The translations under genes were made by a program, and so were the position numbers. From Demequina sp. (GTDB lineage: Bacteria; Actinomycetota; Actinomycetes; Actinomycetales; Demequinaceae), in NCBI GenBank assembly GCA_024707205.1, contig JANQAD010000001.1, positions 558,001-622,000 of the forward strand: 64,000 bases of DNA. Direction: 5' to 3'. Positions 1 through 10,027 of the stretch are shown piece after piece. Position 1 is the stretch's first letter, and each line of letters opens with the position of its first letter. The notes beneath the pieces were generated by a model, which worked only from the letters and a program-made list of their open reading frames with translations, was not told the DNA's origin and did not search any database.

Positions 1-38
1 TTGACACCGACGTCGAGGCCGCCGAGGACGGCGAGTGA
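1..38 (+). CDS. C-terminal end of an upstream gene (partial)
   Basis: Only the last eleven codons are in the window (ending DTDVEAAEDGE, stop TGA at 36-38). The acidic tail shows no domain. The stop overlaps the GTG of the next gene as GTGA, so the two genes are probably translationally coupled. Being joined to a sugar kinase it may belong to a carbohydrate gene, but this is a guess. Confidence 0.6.
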   Translation, partial: DTDVEAAEDGE

Positions 39-976
39 GCGAGCACGCCCTCGTCATCGGCGAGGCGCTCGTGGACGTCGTCGTGTCCGTTGACGGCACG
101 ACGGAGGCGCACCCAGGCGGTTCGCCAGCCAACGTCGCGATTGGGCTCGGCAGGCTGGGTCGGGACGTGGAGCTGCTCGCCTACCTGGCTGACGACGACA
201 ACGGGGCGATGGTCCAGGAGCACCTCGCGGCCTCGCAGGTTGAGCTCGCTGCCGGATCCTTGGGCGCGCCACGCACGTCGGTGGCGACGGCGCACCTCGA
301 CGAGTCCGGGGCTGCGACGTACGACTTCGACCTCGAGTGGGCGCTCGCCGACGGTGCGGCACCGCGCCCGGATCCGCTCGTGGTCCACACGGGGTCCATC
401 GCGACCGTGCTCGCGCCGGGGGCGGCGTCGGTGCGCTCTCTTGTTACGTCGCTACGGGACGCCGCAACCGTCACCTACGACCCCAACGCCCGCCCATCCT
501 TGATGGGTTCGCCACAGGACGCGCGCGTTGCTATCGAGGAGATGGTCGCGCTAGCGGACGTGGTCAAGGTGTCCGATGAGGACCTCGCGTGGCTCGCGTC
601 GACGGACGACGTTGACGCGGTGGCGCGAGAGTGGCTCTCGCTTGGGCCCGCGTTCGTGGTGGTGACGCGCGGGGGCTCCGGGGCAACCGCGTTCCTTCCC
701 GGCGACCGGTCGGTGGCGGTTGAGGCTCCGTCCGTGGAGGTCGCCGACACCGTTGGCGCGGGCGATTCGTTCATGGGCGGACTGATCGACGGGCTGTGGG
801 GCGCCGGGGTTCTCGGTGGCGCTCAGCGTGAGGCCCTGCGCGGCATCTCGGACGAGACCCTCGTCGCGATCCTCGAGCGCTGCGCACGCATCGCCGCGAT
901 CACCGTCTCGCGGCCGGGCGCGAACCCGCCCGGCTCCGCCGAGCTGGACGTGGCGCCGGAGGATACCCAACCGTAG
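35..976 (+). CDS. PfkB-family carbohydrate kinase (fructokinase-like)
   Basis: Predicted cytosolic ATP-dependent sugar kinase of the ribokinase/PfkB fold, 313 aa, the usual family length. The sugar-binding glycine motif GGSPANVA lies at residues 28-35. The C-terminal PfkB signature DTVGAGDSF lies near residues 238-246; its GAGD aspartate is the catalytic base and the glycines form the anion hole. The order and sequence resemble fructokinases, but the substrate (fructose, ribose, a ketodeoxy sugar) cannot be fixed from sequence. The GTG start overlaps the stop of the preceding gene by four bases, indicating an operon. The stop codon TAG forms part of a copy of the recurrent 10-mer AGCGTCGGGC. 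Confidence 0.88.
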   Translation: MSEHALVIGEALVDVVVSVDGTTEAHPGGSPANVAIGLGRLGRDVELLAYLADDDNGAMVQEHLAASQVELAAGSLGAPRTSVATAHLDESGAATYDFDLEWALADGAAPRPDPLVVHTGSIATVLAPGAASVRSLVTSLRDAATVTYDPNARPSLMGSPQDARVAIEEMVALADVVKVSDEDLAWLASTDDVDAVAREWLSLGPAFVVVTRGGSGATAFLPGDRSVAVEAPSVEVADTVGAGDSFMGGLIDGLWGAGVLGGAQREALRGISDETLVAILERCARIAAITVSRPGANPPGSAELDVAPEDTQP

Positions 977-984
977 CGTCGGGC
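975..984 (+). repeat. Recurrent 10-mer AGCGTCGGGC (first of 22 copies)
   Basis: Exact copies as AGCGTCGGGC on + start at 975, 6756, 10004, 14577, 17953, 20833, 27669, 30286, 33493, 35030, 39318, 58490 and 60465. The complement GCCCGACGCT starts at 4459, 7343, 15896, 17198, 36608, 41171, 44386, 47853 and 55766. Twelve of the 22 extend to AGCGTCGGGCC. Seven are intergenic, mostly just behind stop codons. Function unknown; see findings. Confidence 0.8.
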
Positions 985-999
985 ATTCGCGTCCGCTGA

Positions 1000-1005
1000 C
1001 ACAAT
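1000..1005 (+). promoter_or_regulatory. Predicted -10 element of fumC (leaderless)
   Basis: CACAAT ends six bases before the fumC ATG. No Shine-Dalgarno sequence lies at the right distance, so the transcript may begin at the start codon. Confidence 0.4.
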
Positions 1006-1011
1006 GGACGC

Positions 1012-2400
<1,389 letters not shown>

Positions 2401-2455
2401 CGAGGAACACCTGCCGTCGTCCCGCGGTTTACCAGACCATAAGGAGTTGGTTCCC

Positions 2456-3763
2456 ATGACGACGCGCGTCCTCATCGTTGGCGGCGGCTACGTTGGCCTC
2501 TACACCGCTCTCTCCCTCCGCAGGCACGCAAAGGACGTGGAGATCACGGTCCTGGACCGCCGCCCCTACATGACCTACCAGCCGTTCCTCCCCGAGGCCG
2601 CGGCAGGCTCGATCGAGGCGCGACACGTGGTGGTGCCGCTGCGCCGCACGCTCAAGGGCGTCAAGGTCATTCAGGCCAAGGCGACCAAGATCTCGCACAA
2701 GACCAAGAAGGTCACCGCCGAGACCGACTACGGAGAGAAGTTCACCCTCGAGTACGACCACGTGGTGATCGCGCTCGGAGCCATCCCGCGCACGCTGCCC
2801 ATTCCCGGGCTCGCGGAGATGGGCCTCGGCTTCAAGTGGGTCGAGGAGGCCATCAACCTCCGCAACATCGTGCTGGGCCGCATCGCCCGCGCGGCCACCA
2901 CGCACGATGCGCACGCACGCCGGAAGCTGCTGACGTTCGTGTTCGTGGGCGGCGGCTTCGCGGGGATCGAGGCCTTCGCGGAGACCGAGGACATGGCGCG
3001 CGCCGCCCTGCGCTACTACCCGGAGCTCTCCCCCGCCGACCTCCGCTTCGTCATGGTCGAGGCCGCCACCCGCATCCTTCCCGAGATGGGCCACGAGATG
3101 GGCGGATACACCCTCGACGTCCTCAGCAAGCGCGGGATGGAGGTCTATCTCTCCACCCGGCTCGAGAGCTGCGTCGACGGGCGCATCGTCCTCAGCGACG
3201 GCCAGGAGTTCGACGCCGACACCGTCGTGTGGACGGCCGGTGTGAAGCCAAACCCCCTGATAGCAGCGTCGGACCTGCCAACGGGGCCAAAGGGTCACGC
3301 GAATGCCCTACCCACGCTGCAGGTCGCCAAGGCCGACGGCACGGTTGTGGACGGCGCTTGGGCCGCCGGGGACTGTGCGCAGGTTCCGGACCTCGTGAAG
3401 GGCGAGGGTAACTGGTGCGCGCCGTCGGCGCAGCATGCGGTGCGCCAGGCGAGGCTGCTGGGCAAGAACATCGCGGCCGCGATCGCGGGGCGCGAGCTCA
3501 AGGAGTACCGGCACCGACACCTGGGCACCGTCGCGTCGCTTGGGCTGAACAAGGGCGTGGCGCAGATCATGGGGGTGAAGTTGCGCGGCTGGCCCGCGTG
3601 GTTCGCTCACCGGACGTATCACATGCTGCAGATCCCCAGCTTCAACAGGAAGGCGCGCGTGGTGCTCGACTGGACGACCGCGCTGTTCTTCCGGCGGGAC
3701 CTGGTGTCGATGGGCAGGCTCGCGGAGCCGAGGAAGGCCTTCAAGGAGGCCGCGGAGTCGTAG
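2456..3763 (+). CDS. ndh: Type II NADH:quinone oxidoreductase
   Basis: Single-subunit, non-proton-pumping NADH dehydrogenase on the inner face of the membrane; passes electrons from NADH through FAD to menaquinone. 435 aa. The FAD-binding dinucleotide fold opens the protein (VLIVGGGYVGLYTA), the NADH-binding fold is FVGGGFAG at residues 163-170, and WAAGDCAQVPD is the second FAD contact. The start ATG is chosen because AAGGAG lies nine bases upstream (2441-2446); a longer in-frame extension upstream runs through the fumC end and looks spurious. It converges on the next gene with stop codons four bases apart. Confidence 0.95.
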   Translation: MTTRVLIVGGGYVGLYTALSLRRHAKDVEITVLDRRPYMTYQPFLPEAAAGSIEARHVVVPLRRTLKGVKVIQAKATKISHKTKKVTAETDYGEKFTLEYDHVVIALGAIPRTLPIPGLAEMGLGFKWVEEAINLRNIVLGRIARAATTHDAHARRKLLTFVFVGGGFAGIEAFAETEDMARAALRYYPELSPADLRFVMVEAATRILPEMGHEMGGYTLDVLSKRGMEVYLSTRLESCVDGRIVLSDGQEFDADTVVWTAGVKPNPLIAASDLPTGPKGHANALPTLQVAKADGTVVDGAWAAGDCAQVPDLVKGEGNWCAPSAQHAVRQARLLGKNIAAAIAGRELKEYRHRHLGTVASLGLNKGVAQIMGVKLRGWPAWFAHRTYHMLQIPSFNRKARVVLDWTTALFFRRDLVSMGRLAEPRKAFKEAAES

Positions 3764-3767
3764 GCTC

Positions 3768-4256
3768 CTACGCGGCGCGGGAGCTCGCCAGCGTCAGCTC
3801 TTCGGTGAGGCACGCGGCGTAGCCCGAGATCGCGGCGTCGTTGAGCACAGCCTCGTCGGGCTCGCGCATCGAGAGCCGCACCACGGACATGCCGAAGTCG
3901 AGATCCTCGCGCACCAGCGCGTCGATGCTGTTGTCGATGCCGGCGCAATCGCGAAGGGCGGCCGCGGTGGCGTCGGCCGCGAGTGGGGACACGAACCAGC
4001 GCTCCCCTGCGCGCGAGAGCACGCCGCCGAGCTCGTCGAACTCGTCAAAGCTCACGGCCTCGATGCACGGGGCGTGGCACTCGGACTTGGGCCACTCCTG
4101 GATCGCCTGCCGGAACGCGTGGACGCACAGCTGCGCGTCAGGGTGTTCGGCGACCCACAGGTCGCCGCCCGAGGTCGTTGACACCGTGAAGGTGAGATCC
4201 GGGATGCCGCCGCACAGGGCCGCGAGGCCAAAGACCGTCTGGCGCGACAGCGTCAT
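3768..4256 (-). CDS. Hypothetical protein, 162 aa
   Basis: Not recognised. A small acidic soluble-looking protein without signal peptide or membrane segment. It begins MTLSRQTVFGLAALCGG, has a Cys-x3-Cys pair (ECHAPC) in the middle and an SFDEFDELGG stretch. The start is chosen for the GGAG a few bases upstream. The gene stands alone, convergent to ndh, and a 24-bp palindrome (4309-4332) overlaps its probable -35 region, so regulated expression is likely. Confidence 0.65.
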   Translation of the reverse strand: MTLSRQTVFGLAALCGGIPDLTFTVSTTSGGDLWVAEHPDAQLCVHAFRQAIQEWPKSECHAPCIEAVSFDEFDELGGVLSRAGERWFVSPLAADATAAALRDCAGIDNSIDALVREDLDFGMSVVRLSMREPDEAVLNDAAISGYAACLTEELTLASSRAA

Positions 4257-4308
4257 GGAGGGCTCCGTTCGAGTGAGTGCCCTCCAAGGGTAAAGGGCGC
4301 CCGGGCTT

Positions 4309-4332
4309 TTACGCAACATGCGCGTTGCGTAA
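4309..4332. promoter_or_regulatory. 24-bp palindromic operator candidate
   Basis: Perfect 9-bp arms, TTACGCAAC-N6-GTTGCGTAA. It lies 53 bp upstream of the 162-aa gene. Read on the minus strand, the right arm supplies TTGCGT, followed after about 18 bases by TACCCT, a plausible -35/-10 pair. A repressor bound here would block the promoter. Confidence 0.6.
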
Positions 4333-4361
4333 TCATTGCTGTGCTCGCAGCGCCTCGTGTC

Positions 4362-4451
4362 GGCTCCGCACGGAGCGTGTGACGGATGTGACCCGATGCG
4401 GGGTGCGCCAGGAACCACGCGCCTCATGAGTCACTGAAGCCGTGCGGAGCC
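4362..4451. repeat. Intergenic inverted repeat, 12-bp perfect arms
   Basis: Arms GGCTCCGCACGG (4362-4373) and CCGTGCGGAGCC (4440-4451) enclose 66 bp with a weaker GTGAC/GTCAC pair. On the minus strand the element follows the cpfC stop and a copy of the 10-mer AGCGTCGGGCC. No T-tract, so not a classic terminator. Confidence 0.7.
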
Positions 4452-4472
4452 TACGGCGGCCCGACGCTGGTG

Positions 4473-5612
4473 TCAGCAGGAGGCGATAGTCGCCTTCTGT
4501 GCGCGGCCAAGACAGCAGTCTGCGGGGCACACGTCCTGCCAGGGGCCGAACTCGGTGAGCGCGGGTCGCGCGCGACCGGCCGTGCGCTCCTCGACGAGGT
4601 CCACGAGGCCACTCACGAACGCCGGGTCTACGCCCACAGTTGGCACGCGCACCATCGGCAACCCGCGCTCGGTGGCGGTCTCGAGCGCCTCGTTGTCGAG
4701 GTCCCAGAGCACCTCCATGTGGTCGCTCACGAACCCGATCGCGCTCAGTACCAGCCCAGACACGGAGTCAGGCAGCTCGTTGATCGCGTCGTTGATGTCC
4801 GGTTCGAGCCAGGGCTGAGTCGGCGGTCCGGACCGCGACTGGAACACGAGCGACCATGGCACCTGGCCGTACTCGGCCTCGACGGCCTCCATGATGAGCT
4901 CGCACACGGCGCGCTGCTGCGCCCCGTACCAGCCGCCGTCGTTGCCCAGCGGCACCGGCTCCCCACCGGGCAGTGCTTCTCGCGGGCCCGACGCGTCGGC
5001 GGCCATAGTCGGAATCGAATGCGTCGAGAACATGACGTGGGGCGCGGAGCCGTGCCCAGCGTCGGCCAGCTCGCGGAGGCCCCCCAGAACGAACTCGACG
5101 TTGGGTCCCACGAAGCCCGGGTGGTCGAAGTACTGGCGCACCTTGTCGAGCATCAGGTCCTCGCCCAGCCCGGTCTCTGCGAGCGCCTCGGCGAGGTCCT
5201 CGCGGTAGGCGCGGCAGCCAGAGTAGGAGGAGAACGCGGTGGTGACGAGCACGAGCACCCGGCGGTGACCGTCGGCGTGCAGCTCGCGCAGCGCGTCGGC
5301 GAAGTACGGCGCCCAGAAGCGATTGCCCCAGTAGACGGGCAGCGAGAGCCCGCGAGCGGCGATCTCGCCTTCGAGCGCGGCCTTGAGCGCGCGGTTCTGG
5401 TCATTGATGGGGCTGATGCCGCCAAAGTGCCGATAGTGGTGGGCTACTTCCTCGAGCCGCTCGTCGGGGATGCCGCGGCCGCGAGTGACGTTGCGCAGGT
5501 ACGGAATGACATCGTCTTGGCCCTCGGGCCCGCCGAAGCCGGCGAGCAGGATGCAGTCGTAGGACGCGGGGGCGAGGACTCGCGAGGAGGCCGCGAGCGG
5601 CGGTTGGGTCAC
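4473..5612 (-). CDS. cpfC: Coproporphyrin (ferro)chelatase
   Basis: Inserts ferrous iron into coproporphyrin III in the Gram-positive haem pathway (family HemH). 379 aa. Core blocks: ILLAGFGGPEG near the N-terminus, GNRFWAPY in the porphyrin pocket and FSTHSIP, whose histidine is the metal-handling residue. The C-terminus carries a cysteine cluster (VCPADCCLG) with an upstream cysteine (SSYSGC), the arrangement that holds a [2Fe-2S] cluster in actinobacterial ferrochelatases. The GTG start overlaps the chdC stop (GTGA), making it the last gene of the hemE-cgoX-chdC-cpfC operon. Confidence 0.95.
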   Translation of the reverse strand: MTQPPLAASSRVLAPASYDCILLAGFGGPEGQDDVIPYLRNVTRGRGIPDERLEEVAHHYRHFGGISPINDQNRALKAALEGEIAARGLSLPVYWGNRFWAPYFADALRELHADGHRRVLVLVTTAFSSYSGCRAYREDLAEALAETGLGEDLMLDKVRQYFDHPGFVGPNVEFVLGGLRELADAGHGSAPHVMFSTHSIPTMAADASGPREALPGGEPVPLGNDGGWYGAQQRAVCELIMEAVEAEYGQVPWSLVFQSRSGPPTQPWLEPDINDAINELPDSVSGLVLSAIGFVSDHMEVLWDLDNEALETATERGLPMVRVPTVGVDPAFVSGLVDLVEERTAGRARPALTEFGPWQDVCPADCCLGRAQKATIASC

Positions 5613-6284
5613 GACGCCAGCACCTCCACCGCCTCGGCGGTGGTGACGCGCCTGCCGGTGTAGAAGGGCAGCTCCTCGCGCACGTGCAGGCGGGCCTCCG
5701 TGTAGCGAAGGTCGCGCATCATGTCCACGAGCTCGGTGACGTCGTCGGACTCCATGGGCAGCAGCCACTCAAAGTCGCCAAGCGCGAAGGCAGAGACCGT
5801 GTTCGCGACCACTCCCTTGAACGCAGCGCCCTTCATCCCGTGCTCGCGCAGCACTGCGGGAGCGATCCTCGTCGGGCAGCAGATACCAGTCGTAGGACCG
5901 CACGAACGGATAGACGGTCAACCAGCCACGCGCGGGCTCGCCGCGCAAGAAGCCTGGTACATGGGACTTATTGAACTCCGCCGGCCGGTGCACGCCCGCC
6001 GCGGACCAGGTCAGCCGCGTGTCCGCGAGAAGCTCCGTGGCGCGCAGTTCGCGCAGCGCGAGCTGCAGGTCCTCGAGCCGCGGGCCGTGCAGCCACAGCA
6101 TCACGGTGCCGTCCGCGCGCAGCCCGCTCACGTCGTAGATGCCGCGCAAGGTGACCTCGTGCTCGGCGAGCTCCTCGACCGCGAAGTCGAAGTGCTCGAC
6201 GATCTCCGCGAGCTCCTCGTCGGGCGCGTGGAGCAGCCCATCGAGCACGCTGAACAGGGTGAAGCCTTGGGGTTCGTCGGTCAT
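5609..6284 (-). CDS. chdC: Coproheme decarboxylase (ChdC/HemQ), frameshifted
   Basis: Chlorite-dismutase-fold enzyme that oxidatively decarboxylates coproheme to haem b. The first part (MTDEPQG to SYDWYLLPDEDRSR) and the last part (VLREHGMKG to the C-terminus, including FALGDFEWLLPME and MRDLRYTEARLHV) are both typical but in different frames. Dropping one base at about 5854-5857 joins them as DRSRVLREHGM, as in homologues, giving 224 aa. This indel is not in an obvious homopolymer, so either a sequencing error or a real mutation is possible; the intact neighbouring pathway favours error. Confidence 0.88.
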
Positions 6285-6303
6285 GTCTCTTAGTCTCGCA
6301 CCG

Positions 6304-7568
6304 CTACGACCAAGGGAAATCCGCGCCCGCGATGTTCGCCAGCCCTGTGAGACCGGCGGCGCTTCCCACCAGGTAGAGGCCCGACGCCGGGTTCAGGTCG
6401 GTGACCGCCGTGGGGGCGGCGTCGGTCCAGATTCGCGCCGCCGAGCCGCGCAGGTTCTGCGCCGTGAGCTCCACGCCGAGCAGGCGCGCGGCGTCCGCAA
6501 GGGCGCCGGCCTCAAGGTCGGCGGGCAGCGCCTCGAGGGCGTACGAGAGCCGCACCACGTGACGCCCGCCAGCCGAGCGCGCGAGCCACGGCCACTTGGC
6601 CGTGGAGTGGGTGAGCGCCTTCGCCGCGGTCACGCCTTCCATGGCGAGCACCCCGGTTCCGCGCGGCGCCCCGTCGAGCTGCGGAGCGTCAAGCACCAAG
6701 GTGACCACGGCCACCTGCTTCCGCTCGGGAGTGGGGAGGTCGGGAATGAGGGGGCAGCGTCGGGCAGGGGCGTGGCGATCACGACGCGATCGGCGACCAG
6801 ACGGCCGCCGCCGGCCACGATGCGCCACGCGCCGTCCTCAAAGCTGAGGCGCTCGGCCGCCGCAGAGGTGACGATACTGCCGCCGCTCGCGCGGACGTGG
6901 TCCGCGAGCGCGACCGTGAGACGCCACATGCCCCCCTCGACGCCGAGCACCGCGGAGCCCGCGGGCGAGAGAGCGCGCTTGGTCTCCGCGAGCTTCAGCA
7001 GCGACTCGGCCTCGCGCAGTTCCTGAGGCAGCGTCGGCGAGATGTCGGCCAGCTGCAGCGTGTCGATGTGGCGCGAGTAGACGCCCTGCAACACGGGCGC
7101 TACGAGCGCCTCCGCGATCTCGTCGCCAAGGCGCGCGCGCACAAGCGTGCCAATCGTGACGTCGTCCGGAATCTCGCCGAGCGGCCGATGCGGCTCGAGC
7201 GAGGCGTGCACGGCCGCGCTCGAGCCGATCACTTTGCGCACGTCGCGATCCAGGGGATGCGTGGGGATGCCAAGCCATCCGGTCGCCGGAAGTTGGTACG
7301 CGCGGCCGGGGGCGACAACCCACGCCGGCGTCGCCGCAGGCGGCCCGACGCTGAGGCCCAGTTCCTCCGCGAGTGTCGCCACCGCGTCGCCCCGGGTGGC
7401 GAAGGACTCTGCCCCGGCGTCGAGCGTGAGGCCGTCGAGCTCGAGGGACGTGACGCGGCCGCCGATCGTCTCGGTGGCCTCGAGGACCGTCACCGCGTCC
7501 CCGCGCGCGAGCAGTTCCCGCGCGGCGATGAGGCCCGCGGCGCCTGAGCCGATGACTACCGAACGCAT
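6304..7568 (-). CDS. cgoX: Coproporphyrinogen III oxidase (HemY type), frameshifted
   Basis: FAD-dependent enzyme oxidising coproporphyrinogen III to coproporphyrin III, the step before CpfC. The N-terminal FAD fold VVIGSGAAGLIAAREL is clear. The C-terminal FAD contact region (GLYLVGSAAGLTGLANI) lies in another frame. The break is a G5 run at 6750-6754; adding one base restores PDAAPLIPDLPTPERKQ and a 421-aa protein. The ATG directly abuts the hemE stop. A copy of the recurrent 10-mer sits beside the break at 6756. Confidence 0.9.
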
Positions 7569-8647
7569 CTACTCACTGTATGCGTGCACGTGCTCCACGA
7601 TGCGCTGCAGCACGTCCGGGTCGGTGTCCGGCGGCACACCATGGCCAAGGTTCACCACGTGGCCGGGAGCCTGCGAGCCGCGGCGCAGCACGTCGTCGAC
7701 GTGGGCGCGCAGCACCTCCCACGGCGCCGCGAGGTACGCGGGATCGATGTTGCCCTGGAGCGGCACCTCGTCATCGAGGATCGCGCTCGCCTCGTCGAGG
7801 GGAAGGCGATAGTCAACGCCCATCACGTCGCCGCCAGCGGCGTCCATGATCTCCAGCAGGTGAGAGCCGTTCGCGGCGAAGTGGATGCGCGGCACGGGCA
7901 GATCGTCCACGAGGTCAAAGACCTGCGTGGATGGCACCAGGCACGCGCGGCGGTAGTCCTCGGCGTCGAGCGAGCCCGCCCAGGAGTCGAAGAGCTGGAC
8001 CGCGCTCGCGCCGGCGAGGACCTGCGTGCGAAGGAAGATCCCCGAGACCTTGGCGACCCACGCTGCCAGCCCGGCCCACACGTCGGGCGAGGATGCGATG
8101 AGCCTGCGCGCGCCAAGGTGGTCGCGGCTCGCGCGGCCCTCGGCCATGTAGGCGGCGAGGGTGAACGGCGCGCCTGCGAAGCCGATGAGCGGCGTGGCGC
8201 CGAGCTGCGCGGTGGTCGCGACCACGGCGTGCGCGATGGGCATGAGCGCCGCCGCGAAGCTCTCGTCGAGCTGCGGCAGCGCCTCGACGTCGGCCATCGT
8301 GCGAATCGGGTGGGCAAAAACCGGCCCGATACCAGGCTGGATGCTCACGTCCAGCCCGGCCAGCTTCAACGGAACCACGATGTCACTGAAGAAGATCGCG
8401 GCGTCCACGCCATAGCGTCGGACCGGCTGAAGCGTGATCTCGGCAGCCAGTTCCGGGGTGAGGCACGCCTCCAGCATGTCGGTGCCGGCGCGCGTCTCGC
8501 GATACTCGGGGAGCGAGCGGCCGCCTGCCGCATGAACCACACGGGGCGGCGGCTTGGGGTCTCGCCGTGGTAGGCGGCGAGCAGCGGCGAGCCGTCGAGC
8601 GCGCCGGTGCGGAGGGGATGGTCGTCGATCAGATCGGTCAGCGGCAT
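7569..8647 (-). CDS. hemE: Uroporphyrinogen decarboxylase, frameshifted
   Basis: Decarboxylates uroporphyrinogen III to coproporphyrinogen III. The N-terminus (MPLTDLIDDHPLRTGAL to PVWFMRQA) and the remainder (GRSLPEYRETRAGTDMLE onward) are in different frames. One missing G near 8521-8523 restores the family signature PVWFMRQAGRSLPEY and a 359-aa protein. Further blocks: IGFAGAPFTLAAYMAEG and the C-terminal NLGHGVPPDTDP. First gene of the minus-strand haem operon, divergent from hemA with 43 bp between the starts. Confidence 0.93.
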
Positions 8648-8678
8648 GTGCCGATTCTGCCTGGTTCCGCGCGCATGT

Positions 8679-8684
8679 CAGAAT
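8679..8684 (+). promoter_or_regulatory. Predicted -10 element of hemA (leaderless)
   Basis: CAGAAT ends six bases before the GTG at 8691, inside the short hemE-hemA divergent gap. Confidence 0.4.
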
Positions 8685-8690
8685 GGGCGG

Positions 8691-9995
8691 GTGGTGCTCG
8701 TCAGCTTTGTGGCCTCTCACCGCAACCGCGACCTCGCCCTGCTGGAGCAGCTGAGTGTGGGGGCCGACGCCCTTGGCGCCGCGGTTGTGGCGTCGCCGTC
8801 CGTCGCCGGTGCCGTGGTGCTTCCCACGTGCAACCGGTTCGAGGTGTATCTGGACGCGGCCGACGCCTCCTCCGCGCGTTCGGCGCTCGTGGCGTCTATT
8901 GCCGCTGGTTCTCCGCTGACTGCCCTTGAGGTGGACGCCGCCCTCGAGACCTACGAGGGGGACGACGCCGTGCGCCACCTGCTCTCCGTGGCGACCGGGC
9001 TCGAGTCGATGGTGGTCGGCGAGCGCGAGATCTCAGGACAGGTGCGCCGCGCCCACGCGGACGCGCGCGCCGGTGGCGTGCTGACGCCTCAGCTCGACAA
9101 GCTGTTCCAGTCCGCGCTACGCACCTCGCGCGTCGTGGCCTCCTCCACCGGGCTCGGGACCTCCGGGCGCTCGGTCGTTTCCGTTGCCCTCGACCTGGCC
9201 GACGCCACGGTCACCTGGGCGGGCGCGCGCGTCTTGGTCATCGGCACCGGCGCGCTGGCCGACGCCGCCGTGGGGGCGATGCAGGGGCGAGGGGCCTCTG
9301 TGGTTGGGGTGTTCTCGCCTTCGGGGCGCGCGCTGGAGTTCGCGACGGCGCATGGGCTTGAGGCTCTTGCTGTTGAGGATCTCCCCGCCGCCGTGCGCGG
9401 CGCCGATGTGGTGCTCGCGTGCTCCGGCGGCGAGGGCCTGGTGCTGACCGCCGCCGATGTCGCGTTGGCGCGCTCTGGGGTGTCATCTCCCCTGACGGTC
9501 ATCGATCTGTCCCTGGAGCGCGACGTGGAGGAGTCCGTCGGCGCGCTTCCAGGGGTGCACGTTGTGGACCTCACGTCTGTTGGCGCTTTGGCGCCAGAGG
9601 AATCCGTGACCGCCGTCGAGGCCGCGCGCGCGATCGTCGCCCATGCGGTTGCGCGGTTCGACGACGCCTCGCGCACCCTGGACCCCGCGGTGGTCGCGCT
9701 GCGCGAACACGTCTTTGGGCTACTTGAGCGCGAGGTTGCTCGGTTGCGACCCGCGGTCGGCTCCGACGCTGAGACGGTCGCCCGCGCGGACGCCGCCGAG
9801 CACGCACTCCGCCACTTCGCGAAGACCCTGCTCCACGTGCCCACCGTGCGGGCCCGCGAGCACGCGGTAGCTGGCGAGCAGGAGCGCTATCTTGCCGCGA
9901 TCAGGGCGCTTTACGGCATCGATGTCGATGTGCCCGAGGATGCGTGCCCCGCCATCGAACCCGAGCCCATCGCAAACCCGCACGTCGGGGACTAA
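8691..9995 (+). CDS. hemA: Glutamyl-tRNA reductase
   Basis: First committed step of C5-pathway tetrapyrrole synthesis: NADPH-dependent reduction of glutamyl-tRNA to glutamate-1-semialdehyde. 434 aa from the GTG; a second GTG follows at once. The catalytic cysteine is Cys47 in LPTCNRFEVY. The second signature GLESMVVGEREISGQVRRAH is complete. An NADPH-binding fold (ARVLVIGTGALADAAVGAM) and a C-terminal dimerisation helix region follow. hemB, hemC, hemD and hemL are not in the window. It converges on phoH2. Confidence 0.95.
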   Translation: MVLVSFVASHRNRDLALLEQLSVGADALGAAVVASPSVAGAVVLPTCNRFEVYLDAADASSARSALVASIAAGSPLTALEVDAALETYEGDDAVRHLLSVATGLESMVVGEREISGQVRRAHADARAGGVLTPQLDKLFQSALRTSRVVASSTGLGTSGRSVVSVALDLADATVTWAGARVLVIGTGALADAAVGAMQGRGASVVGVFSPSGRALEFATAHGLEALAVEDLPAAVRGADVVLACSGGEGLVLTAADVALARSGVSSPLTVIDLSLERDVEESVGALPGVHVVDLTSVGALAPEESVTAVEAARAIVAHAVARFDDASRTLDPAVVALREHVFGLLEREVARLRPAVGSDAETVARADAAEHALRHFAKTLLHVPTVRAREHAVAGEQERYLAAIRALYGIDVDVPEDACPAIEPEPIANPHVGD

Positions 9996-10027
9996 CCGGC
10001 CGCAGCGTCGGGCCTCTGGAACGCGAG

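Noticed and set aside
5609-6284. chdC and the other split genes as true pseudogenes
   Set aside because: Both halves of each gene keep family-level conservation up to the break, essential genes are hit, and one base restores each frame. Decay would add further substitutions and deletions.
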